Part shown: piece after piece, positions 25,384 through 35,839 of the stretch
Position numbering within the stretch: the stretch's first letter is position 1
Layout of the letters: every line of letters begins with the position of its first letter
From: Saksenaea vasiformis B4078
Taxonomy: Eukaryota > Mucoromycota > Mucoromycetes > Mucorales > Saksenaeaceae
Direction: 5' to 3'
Assembly (NCBI GenBank): GCA_000697055.1
Contig: JNDT01001459.1
Location: forward strand, 17,390-81,389
Length of the DNA: 64,000 bases
Position numbers and translations under genes: made by a program
The notes under the pieces: generated by a model
Database searches by the model: none
Seen by the model: only the letters and a program-made list of their open reading frames with translations
What the model was told of the DNA's origin: nothing

Positions 25384-26297
25384 ATGGCGAAAGTGTGTGC
25401 AACCCCGGAAAAGGCATTGATTCTGTATAGCCATTCCTCACACAAGGGTCAATGGGACACACCAGCCATTCATGATCTTTGCCAACGTGGCTGTTCAGGA
25501 GAGTTGGCACTGGAGGATTCCGACATAGAAGGTTAGGAAAACACCTACGAATACAGTTACAGCTCATGTGTTGTTTGCAATGCAGAACACAGAAGACTGG
25601 AAGATTTTATGCAGTTACTGGGCATCTATGGCTGTACCACACCTATGGAAGTAAGTAACAGAGGACGACGCTGTGCTGTATCCCAACTTACCACCTGTAG
25701 GCAAGGGAAACACTTGACCGAAGGTAAAGGAAGATGTAAAAAGTTGCTGAACGGATACCGACGCTGTATTGCAGATTTGGGTCAATGAAAGTGGGTATTG
25801 TGTCAAGGAGTCCTCAGATCACATCGTGGGCTGCTTGGCTTGGACTTACTTGCGCCGTCATCTATGAATTCAACGAGTACGAATCTCAGACCGACGAGAT
25901 GTTGCTAGGCCTAGATTGTCTATTTGTTGATGTGGATGGAGATACCGAAGAAGAAACATGGGCGTGTATCGATAGCATTATCAAAACGTATCTCGACGTG
26001 TCCCGTGTTCTCAAATGTGTTGTTTCGCCCGCTGAGCGTCTTGAACCAAGAAAAGCACTGTGGGACGACCTTTTGCCTCGACAAAGTTGTGTTATGAAAG
26101 ATGGAGAGCAAGTGGCTATCCAAAAGAGATCGTTGGTGTGTTCCTACTTTTGTTTTGGATGTACTCGACAGGATAATGTCTCGCAATACAACGTGCAAGC
26201 TATCCAGGCGGATGGGTGCAATGGGACCATCCTTGCATGGCATTTTCTAGCCGAGATTGGACACAAGCTGGGATATGTACCAAAATACGGCGCGTAG
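25384..26297 (+). CDS. Uncharacterised 240-aa protein
   Basis: Five exons (25384-25531, 25586-25650, 25701-25723, 25775-26135, 26172-26297) keep phase at every junction and give 240 aa. This supports a functioning gene, including a 23-nt exon. The start is the Met of 'MAKVCATPEKALILY'. The central part ('MKVGIVSRSPQITSW', then 'YEFNEYESQTDEML', then 'LDCLFVDVDGD') alternates short beta-strand-like and helical segments, like a response-regulator receiver or Rossmann-type fold. The C-terminus 'ILAWHFLAEIGHKLGYVP' is helical. There is no signal peptide or clear membrane helix. I do not recognise the family; the receiver-like reading is a guess from strand pattern and an Asp pair. Confidence 0.65.
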
Positions 26298-26730
26298 CTT
26301 TTATCTATTTTATTTCCCGTATTACTCTCTCTCCTTTTAGACAGCCGAGTTTCCATAGAATACTGAGAAAACGCTTCTTTTTATGCGTGAATACCAGTCC
26401 AACTTTCTCGTAATAATAATAAAGACTGATGCCATCCTGTGCTTTACGCTAGCAAACAGCTATGCAAATGCAGTATAGATTGGATCCACCCGTGTGTTTT
26501 CTAAAGCGTCTCACGGATAGAATTAAATATGAGACACGATTTGCTTTCCTCTGATGAAGTTGATTTATAGCATAACTTAGCCAGCATGAATGCGTATGTT
26601 GAAAGGAAAAAGAAAAAAGGAAGGAATTTTCTCTATTCATCTAAGGGCAGTGCATAACTTGACTTCTCGCGTAACTGAAAGATAATGCAATGGTGCTGCT
26701 TATTGACGTAACAGGTTGCAGTGCCATTCA
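26298..26730. other. Intergenic
   Basis: AT-rich spacer with no supported gene. Confidence 0.45.
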
Positions 26731-28172
26731 ATGCTCTCTGCGATGGATGAAAAGGAGGAACATGCAACGAAGATGCATCGTGTTGCACATTACGTGGAAG
26801 ATCAAATCAAGATCCACCATTTGCAAGACAATGAGCAAACAACTGGACTTGTACCTATGCATGCATCATTGATAGCATGTCGGACAACGAGTGACATGGC
26901 AGCTGAAAGCCTCTCATCTGTACCTGTAGTTATGAAAACAACCGCCGACTCACATTCCGGTAATCTGGTACCAGATGGCATCATTTAACCGTTCTGGGTT
27001 GCAGCGAAATCCTTGAATTTGGATCATGCGACAAGAGAGAAATACCGACAGCCATTGCCAAAAAGCCAATCCACTGGCTTTCATCTATTAGAGGTCTGCC
27101 GTCATCTTCTTTCCGTTTGTTTTTGTGACTGAATAGGGAACTTTTGCTTGTTTTTGGTTAAGCGATTCATATCTCCCACTATCCAGATTGGTCGATTGAG
27201 CGTAAAGCGATGTGGTTTCATATTTACCAAGATGATGCTAACCGCAAATGTAGATGCGGCATAAAAATCGATACAAGACACATGCAGGCCTGTTTAACAA
27301 GGGAAAATCATCCGCCAAAGGTAAAATGATTAAACGAAGTAAGAGGATATGTATCTTTTTTTTTAAGATGAGATGGAATGTATAAAGACTTGCTAATTTA
27401 CCTTTTAGCACCGGTCTTCTCCGAAAGCAAATTCTTGCGCCCTTCATCCATCAATGCATCCTCGTCTCATGTAAGACCACAACGACTGGATGATGAGAAA
27501 TATAGTTGCACGGGGACCATCTCACCCTACTTTTGTCCTGAACGAAATGAAACACGACAAGGTAAAAACATCCGATTAAGCTTTTTTCCTTTGAGCCTCA
27601 AGAAATAAAGTTATTCAAGCCAGTAACACAGTCGGAACCGAGAATAGCTTCGTATATGACCATCAGGTAAAAAAAAAAAAAAAAAGGAAAAGGAAAAGGA
27701 AATATCGATCAATCAAATAATGTGAAATGCCAAGGAATCCGAGATTTGTCCTCAGCCGAGCAGAACGTCATCGATGCATAGGATGCACCATCTTTTGCAG
27801 GATTGCTATGTAGAACCGTCTATTGTTGTTAGTTCCTCAGTGCGTAGTACAACAGAGAGGCACCCTATGTTTTCTTTTCACTGGACGCCGTTTTATTCGC
27901 GTGGACAAACACCGGCGGAGAGCTTGTCGTACGAAATAGATGATGCATGGACACAAAGGGTGATCACACGAAAGAACGACGGATCTGACCCAGAGAGTGA
28001 TCCGCCAATGGTGCAGGAGAATGTTTCCTATGACACTGGTGACACGTGGGTAACTCCGATCGACCAAGGACTGATAGATGACAATGATGCAGTCAGACAC
28101 CAAGATAGCATTGCCTCAACGATGTGTGCTATACAAAAGGATGGATTTTGGAAAACAAGATCGATGTACTAA
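26731..28172 (+). CDS. Uncharacterised multi-exon gene, structure uncertain
   Basis: The first two exons (26731-26959 and 27005-27093) join in phase. Later coding-like blocks follow at about 27169-27320 ('DWSIERKAMWFHIYQDD', 'KCRCGIKID'), 27411-27561 and 27800-28172, the last ending 'KDGFWKTRSMY'. I could not join exon 2 to the later blocks in one frame, so this may be two genes or a decayed one. A Cys cluster (C-R-C-G...C) in the third block is the only motif-like feature. A purine microsatellite follows a poly-A at 27668-27700. I do not recognise the family. Confidence 0.4.
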
Positions 28173-28507
28173 TTGGATTTCTATCCTTGTCCTACAATGG
28201 CTTGTCATAGGCTACACAAGACGGCCTACCGTCATTCTTCACGATGACTGGAATGCGCGAATAAATCAACCACTTGGCTCACATGTGTTCAATAATGCCT
28301 CTTTCTTGTTTGCGGCACATTTCCGCACGTGTAACATTTGGGATTTTCCTCCTCACACTTTTACCCCAGAGCAAAAAAAAGACAATGAATGATGATAATA
28401 AAGAAAAAGACACTATTTGTATTCAATCAGTATGTACAGCTATATTTTTTCTTGTTCTTCCTTCTTCAAAATAAGTAATTAAGAAGAGAGTGAATATTTT
28501 TTTTGGT

Positions 28508-29178
28508 CTAGGATGAAGATCTCCTGATAGGCAGCATGTTTTTTTCGCCACTGTCAAAACAAAGGACAAATGACGTGGCCTGTGCGGTCTGAGAGTATTC
28601 AGAAGGTGGGGTAGTTGGTTCATCTGGGGTCTGTTGTTGTTCTCGGTCATCTGAGTCGTAAGAAGCCATTAATGCGTTCGAGCGCATTTCCATCATTACA
28701 TCACGAGCAACTTCGGGATAACCAAGCTGAGATCGTAATGAGTTATTTTCTTCCTGAATCAATCGGATATAGTCAATCGCTTGGCGTAGTACTTTTGCTC
28801 GGTGACATTTTTCTGGATTTCCGGTGGGAAGAGGAATAACTTGAGCAAGTTCATTAACAAGACCATTCTACAGAGAATTTTTTAAGTAAATCAAAAAGAA
28901 CCGAGGTTAATATGTTATTTTACCAGCATATCGCGCCTGCGCCTCTCTACTCGATTGTGTGTTTCTCGACGTTGTTTGATACGTTTCATGACTGTATCAC
29001 TGTCCAAGCTGGTCTTGTTTAGAATATTGACACCGTGCACCAGGAGTTTGCCCTGGCATTTCTCTTGATCTGATAGTCTTTGTGCCATCGAATCGGGACC
29101 ATAAATCTTTAATCGTTCTTGTAAAGGATATGTAGCCCTTCGTTCGGAAATAGACATTTTACGAGTAGGCGCTGACAT
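28508..29178 (-). CDS. Basic helix-loop-helix transcription factor
   Basis: Two exons (29178-28924, 28867-28508) give 204 aa. The intron splits the DNA-binding domain right after the basic region. The basic region 'THNRVERRRRDML' has the His, Glu and Arg positions that read CACGTG E-boxes in class B bHLH proteins. It continues into helix 1 'NGLVNELAQVIP', a loop, and helix 2 'AKVLRQAIDYIRLIQEE', with a short zipper-like extension ('NNSLRSQLG'). The spacing is closest to USF/Cbf1-type factors. The C-terminus is Gln/Thr/Pro-rich. A CACGTG lies about 220 bp upstream of its own start, which could allow autoregulation. The target pathway is unknown. Confidence 0.9.
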
Positions 29179-32100
29179 TATAAAAATAAAGAAGAAGAGG
29201 GAAAAATAAGAGAGAGTGAAAACGGAAAGAGAAAGGGGAAGGAGATATGTACGTACCTTATAAAGGCAATTTTCTTTTTTTCGGGTCGGCAAAATCCCCT
29301 CATTTTCCCTCAGCAAATCCAATGGCAAAATTCGTGCGAGGAAATTTTCATCTTTTCATACTACAGCATTTGCGAGCCCGCGTCCTCCATCTCATACACG
29401 TGATGCGTTCTTTTTCCCTTTATTGATACTTGTCTATTAAAGCGTAGTAGTTATTGTTTTCTAGTAGGGAAACAAACAGTTTGACATGTCCACCATTGAA
29501 TGAGGATCAGAAAGACATGACGACGTGCCATGAGGAAACATGACTCTTTCCTGTAAATTAAAAGATATAGACACATTGTCATAATCACCATATCCAAAGA
29601 CAGAAAGACAAACAGACAGACAGCTACGTGCATACAAATGTTCTCTGACTTTGCAAGTATAGGGAGTATATGCATCAAAATACATGTCCTTTGAAACAAA
29701 CATTTCCCATACTTATTACCGCAGTCATTATAAGCTGTCTTTCCATCATGAAAATAATACAATCAAACATGAATCAAGGGAAACTAAATGTATCACAAAC
29801 AGTCCAGACTTCAATCCGATGGTAGAGGAAGCAAGAACTGGCCCATTTGACATGGAACAATCAGGAACTATCAGTCAAGTCGTTTCATTCATCAAAAGAC
29901 CTTTTTTTCTTGTCAAATAGCGAGAATTCCCATCCACGTGCAGGTGGTGATAATATGGCTGCGCCGACTTCTCTAGTACAGAGCTAAGACAGGCTTAAGA
30001 AATAAATAATTGTGGAGCATTCCTAAAAGATACAAATACCACAGGCATAGCCTACCTTAGACTAGAAGCAAGTACTTGGAGATCAAACAAACGAACGAGA
30101 AGGAAAACAATCAAAACACCCCTATGTTTTTCCTACTCTCTTCTTTTTTCTTTCACAGACAATAATACTCCGCCGCTGCTCCTAATGTCAGGATTATGGT
30201 CAGCGTAAAACCTGCCTCATACTTGGTAGATATGGAAACATTACGCAGATCATCTGTCTATTCTTGATAAACTATGAACTATGAAATAAAGCTTTTGAAT
30301 GGTTGTGCACGACACGTTCAGGCAAAATCACCGCATAGTTGCCGACATTGCAGATGAGAAAAAAGACATTTCCTGGTCTTCTTTGCAGGCTGCATAGACT
30401 ATAACAAGTGGGGTTTTCATTTGTTTAAGCTTGTGCTTATGTGCATACACAGAAGTAGGTCTGTGAAAATGTCTTGGTTGAAGCATTCTTGGAAGAATGC
30501 ATTGCATACGTATGTCAGTCTAATAATTGATTGTACAATGCTTCATTCAACTGTCTTGATCATTTTGTAGGAGTGCAAATTATGAACAGGAAGTTAGGAA
30601 CTCGATTAGTAGCGGAAATAAAGTACTATAGGTGAAGCAAGCTACCAGTATCTTGGTTCCATTTTGCAATCCCGGTGCTTTTTATGGTAACCCGTTTTGA
30701 GATGCGGCAATTTATTCATTGGGCGTTCGATCTAGATAGGAGGTAGAAATTCTAGCGGTGGATCTTTTCCTCATCAGTTTTCCCGTTGTCTGTACTTCCG
30801 CTACAGTTCTCTATGTATTTGCTTGCAGTGCCTAGAATCCATTTGAGCCTTTGTAGGTATTTCAGCGCATATGGACGTTCTGCCTAGAATTCTCTTAACT
30901 ACCCGCCGCCTTTGACATACACCTCTCTTTCCATACTGGATCATTATTTTTCACTCCAGTTGCATTCATAACAGAGTTTTAGATCAACGCAAAAGAGAAA
31001 CAAACGATTAGGTAGCGTTTCTGGAGTCAAACTTGCCCGTAAGATGATGATGCTATTCGCAGTATTTTGTACCGTCACTGCTTTCGATTCTATTTCCGCA
31101 GCGAAGTGTTTCCCTTTTTATCTTCTCTTCTGCAATATTACTGTTTCCTATAAAGTCGTCTTCGCGCCTTAGACTCGTTTGACATATTATTCTTTGCGGT
31201 AGAAGTATGTTTACAGTGCAACCTTGAGAGATAAGTGCCAGATCTCCAGTTAGCGGCTCTCGGAATCATATGCCTTCGGTGAAAGATGCATGCTGAAGCT
31301 ACTAAAGCATCAGATGCAAATATGAGTAATTTGGTGACTGGCCAAACGAGAATCCCCTGTGCGGTCGTCGTGACGAAGTGCTTTTGACAGTGGGATGGTG
31401 TACACTTCCGATAGCTTAGTGATACCTTTAGATCTCGAATTCAACGACGCACCCTTTAAAATAAGGTCCGAAATAAGTTCGAAATACGGTTATGTTGCAG
31501 ACTCTGTGGAGGATACGTTCCTGATAGATTTTTCATAACTTGGCTAATCAAGTTACGTCGGTCATTCCCTTTGGGAAAGGTCAAGACCACGTTTCAACAG
31601 GAATGAGGTTGAATAGAGAAACTCTGCAGTATGTGCTTTGATCTGCATTATGTCTATAGCAGCTGACGTAAAGAAGGAGAATCATTCGTATCGAGATTAT
31701 TAGGTATAATGGGCTGACCTATAAGCGAACTTTTCTTTATTGCCCTATCTAAAGACCTGTATGACTTTATTGTATTCAAGAATTATTAATCCGTTTTTAC
31801 TGAATTCATTGGTTTTATCTTTATTTTCTACTACAGCGTTTGTCAACTCTTGCCAGCTCTTCACTCGGAATGGCGCCGCTTGAATTTCCCAAATGTGTGC
31901 ACCACTGATAGAAGATCGCAAACAAAAATGCAGCGGCTCGTTAGACGTCTTGGCATCGTACGGTTAAGCAAAATCGCATCTAAATCTATTAAAGCTCGAG
32001 AATCTTGATGCGCCTATTTGCAAACCTGGTTGTCTAAAATTAATCCTATTGAGAAAAGTAAAACGTAACCGAGCCTTCTAATAGGCTTTGTTGACATGGA

Positions 32101-32917
32101 TCCAACAGACGCTAAATAGTCATTACAAGACCTATCGCGGATCTGAATGTTCAATAGCAGAGCACGCCTTTGACAGGTGGCCTTGATCTCAGAAAACATT
32201 CACTTGAGGTCACTAAGTTCATCGTGAGCCTCACCGGGTTGTAAAATAGTGTGCCTCCAGCTAGCTCAGTCAGATTTCGCATGGACTTTTATGCATGTCA
32301 AGCACCTACCATGCTATTGTAATATGGTATACTGCCTTACACATCTTTTATATATAATTTATACCAACATTCAAAATTAACAAAACAGTGTGTATTTTGC
32401 ATTAAGCGTTCTACTACGTCTCTACTAGGACTAGGGGACCGCAGTGGGAAGCTCCAGCCCCCAAAAAGTGGCGATCACCAAAACGTTTGTTGCTTTTCAT
32501 TTCAAAATGGATGAAATGTGGTATTTAGATGCTTAATTGAGCTACGATAGAGTCCCGTAGTGAAGTGTTCCCAGTAGCTCCCTTCCACCGATGATACGAG
32601 TCAGGATCGGCAGCGGTTCTTCAATATGTGACGACTTTTAATGTGTTGAGACGCGGTGATGCTCGCAAGTTTCATCACCGAAAGCATACAATGCAGGACA
32701 CATCGTTCGATTTAGGGTCAGACATTCGTAATCCTTGGCTTCTGTATTAATAAATACTTTACATTCAGGTCCTTTGACGTGCCATTGTCTCCTTTGCAAC
32801 AGGACTCACTAGATGATCTGAGACTCGACGCACAACCGAGATCGATTCTACACGAAACAAAGTAACTAGTCTACATGTCTTTCCTATCGCCCTTTTTTTT
32901 AATCATATTACGCGCAG
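29179..32917. other. Gene-poor 3.7-kb region
   Basis: This AT-rich, stop-dense sequence has no frame I can support beyond about 100 codons. CACGTG sites lie at 29397-29402 and 29935-29940. Some stretches (31.0-32.3 kb) have near-random composition, as expected of decayed mobile sequence, but I found no terminal repeats or recognisable transposase or polymerase fragments. Confidence 0.5.
29397..29402. promoter_or_regulatory. CACGTG E-box upstream of the bHLH gene
   Basis: A palindromic E-box about 220 bp upstream of the bHLH start codon. The encoded basic region is of the type that binds this site. Autoregulation is inference; a 6-bp palindrome can occur by chance. Confidence 0.35.
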
Positions 32918-34838
32918 TTTTTGCACATCCTCCAACTTTTCGTCCTCTTCCAACTTCATCAATTTACAACTTACCGCCTACGGTTATCCTGTTCCGCTGA
33001 CATTTAAAACCACAGACGAACGCGATGCATGCAAAATCGTGAATTGCATTCATCAACTACTAGAAGATAAAAAGGTACGCAGAAAGTGAAAACAAACCAT
33101 GCCGACATAAACATTTTCACCTATAGAGAGATGCAGAAAAATATGATGAAATGTACGATTCCATAGCCATGCTAAAGCGTGAACGGGAAACTTTGCAATC
33201 AAAACTGGTTTGTATTCGATATTCCAAAGACAATAGATGTTGAATATCGTCACTACGATAGAATGAATGTACGAAAGAACTGGATAGCGTTCGACGAGAT
33301 AACATCCAGTTGGGTTACAAGGTGGAGTAAGTTCAATCATCATTTGGTCATCTTGGTATTTAATGTCCTTTTGAACAGATCTCTGAATAATACGATCAAA
33401 TCGGACGCAGAAAAAATGCGTAGTATCAAGGAAGAGTTATCAAAATCAAAAAACAACATGCTATACATGAAAGCGCAGTATGCAGTACGTTTCTCATCCT
33501 TTCTTCGTATTTCGGGAAAATCTGAATTCAGCGTAGCATGAAACTCGTAGGCTTGAGCAAGAACATACAAGGACACGAGATCGTCTGTACAAATTAATGA
33601 ACGAAACACACAAAACAAACGTCGCATCCCTCACCATGAATGATCCATTCCCCTCTACCACGGCGCGGATACCGGAAGATGATCGAGTAACAGAGGTAAA
33701 AAAAAAAAAGAGTCCGTGTGGTTAGAATAACGTTGTTGTTGTAGGATCGGGCATTGTACACCGATCTTTTAAATAAGAGTAGCGATCGAGAAAAGGAAGC
33801 AAGGTCTGAAAGCGAAGAATTCCGACGATCTTTAGTCGCAACATACACCACTGTACGCAGTCTATTGGATCGCCAAGTACAGAATTACGAGGAATCGTTC
33901 CGACAAGATACAGAGGCATGTTGTCGCCAAATTAAGTTGATTGATTCAAGCTGTTGACGTTTCTAATAGTCTCATCGTTACAGTCCAGGACTTTACAGAA
34001 AGAAACGGCCCGATTCCGATTACCACTGGATTTTGGAGGTGCTGACGCGGTGAAGGAAATCGATGATCTGCTGGTCAGATTGCAGGACGAGTGGGATCGT
34101 CAGATCACCGCGCGAAAGGTCTACACGGATGAAGATATGAAGCAAAAAGATCAAATCATTCAGCAACTTGAAGAACATGTGGAGGAACTTATTGACTCAC
34201 TAGGTAGGTTCGTACTTTGCTATCGCTCTCGAAGCTTACATATTTCATAGAACAATGCCAGAAAGATTTCGAGGAAAAGACTTGCATCTACACGAAATTT
34301 TCAGAAGGCAATTTTTTTGACGCTATCTTGCCACACATCAACGACGAACTTTCCGAGTATGTATCACGCATCAACAAGAAGATTCTTTACTAACTATTTC
34401 GGGACCTTTAGCTCAGAAAGTTCTGTCATCGATATTGAAAATCGCACAGAAACAAAGCTGAAAAAACTGCGTCAGCAAATTCTAAAGGAAAGAGAACAAG
34501 TGACAGAAGCTGCTTTGAAATTAGGTGACGAGCGTAAGCAATTAGCGGTAGGTGAAAGAAGAATTAGGTACGAATAGACAATGAACGTGAATATGACAGG
34601 CGGATCGAGAGGCACTCAGACAAACGAAACGAGAACTGGAATTGAAGAAATTTCTGTCAGAGTTACCAAAAAGCCCAGAGTAAGAGAATTAGATAGACAC
34701 TGCGCTTCCTTTCCTAACCACATTCATAGACAAAATAATTCTTCAGAAGAATCCGCACCGCCAAGACGACATCTACCGTCGTCTATCCGATCCGAAAATG
34801 AACGTCCACAAAAACGGTTCAGGGGACTAGCTAGTTGA
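32918..34838 (+). CDS. ADIP/Msd1-type coiled-coil protein (afadin/alpha-actinin-binding domain)
   Basis: Family members (human SSX2IP/ADIP, fission yeast Msd1) anchor microtubule minus ends at centrosomes or spindle pole bodies. The first clear exon (32918-33074) holds the conserved head: 'SSNFINLQLTAYGYPVPLTF' then 'ERDACKIVNCIHQLLEDKK'. Further exons at about 33127-33208, 33269-33327, 33379-33485, 33551-33696, 33745-33919, 33984-34204, 34251-34310, 34410-34549 and 34600 onward encode heptad-rich coiled coils ('RDAEKYDEMYDSIAMLKRE', 'VTEAALKLGDERKQLA'). The C-terminus is disordered ('RPQKRFRGLAS'). The exon at 32918 begins in phase 2, so the start codon lies in an upstream exon I could not place. 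Some internal junctions are approximate. Confidence 0.8.
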
Positions 34839-35418
34839 ATAAAATACCCATGATATCATTTATTGCTATCATTTTCGCAGAAAGAACGTGTAGAGATAAT
34901 AAAGCGATGGGTTCGCTATCTGTGTACGCAAAGAGTCATGAAAATGTCTGTTAGTACTTTCCTGCATGGTTGCTTCGGGGTCATGTATATATCGTCCTCG
35001 GTGTACACTCTCTTCATTTATCTAATCTGTCATCACACGAAGTATTCCATGCTACATTATTGAGATCCATATCCCAACCATGCCTTTCAAACAAGACACA
35101 AGTATCATAATCTCCTAAAGATATATACCTGAACAAACTCATTCCCTTCACTATGTAGGCAGTAACAAGTAATCTCACAGCGATGTAAACCCATCGCTAC
35201 AGACATAGCCTATTCTCCTCCCTTGTTTCCTCTTCCTTTTTTGTCTTTTTTGTTTTTTCACAGATCCAGTTGTTCGCTGTCAAGTACTTTTTTTTTTCCA
35301 CACGGTTCATTTATCGTCAAAACACACAATTTGATTTATTGCTGTCTTTCTTGATTAGGATCGAAAGCAAGCCACCAGAGCATCGTGAGATAAAATAACA
35401 CAACGCTAATTTCGAACT
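34839..35418. other. Intergenic between convergent ADIP-like and RPS28 genes
   Basis: 3' flanks of two convergent genes. No gene is supported. Confidence 0.5.
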
Positions 35419-35839
35419 TTAACGCAGACGACGGGCTTCACGTTCGGATTCCAAGAGGCAGAGGATGTCGTTCTCACGAACGGGACCCTTGACGTTACGG
35501 ATGATGCTACGGTTGGTGTCGTCCATGAATTCGACGCGAACTTGGGTGACGCCACCACGGGATCCAGTACGGCCAAGAACCTTGGTAACCTTGGCAAGCT
35601 TAACGGGCTGCTTTTGAGCGTCCTAATAACAACGAAAAGAAGATAGATTCAGTACGATGAATGAGACAGGGGGAGGAAAAAAAAAAGGAATGGATGCTAA
35701 TTCCGTTGGCCATGCATCAACTAAATAGAATAAAAACAGAACAAGAAGAAGCTGCTTGTATCCATCCATCCATCAAACTTCCGGACAACCACAGCTGTAT
35801 GATGTATTCTATTGATGAAAAGCTAGCTTTACTCACCAT
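35419..35839 (-). CDS. RPS28: 40S ribosomal protein eS28
   Basis: Small-subunit protein near the mRNA exit and decoding region. Exon 2 (35622-35419) encodes 67 codons from '[20 protein letters not shown]' to '[10 protein letters not shown]'. The ATG sits alone as exon 1 (35839-35837), directly followed by GTGAG and a 214-nt intron. The total is 68 aa, the family's normal length. Core motifs '[13 protein letters not shown]' and '[18 protein letters not shown]' are intact. Confidence 0.96.
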
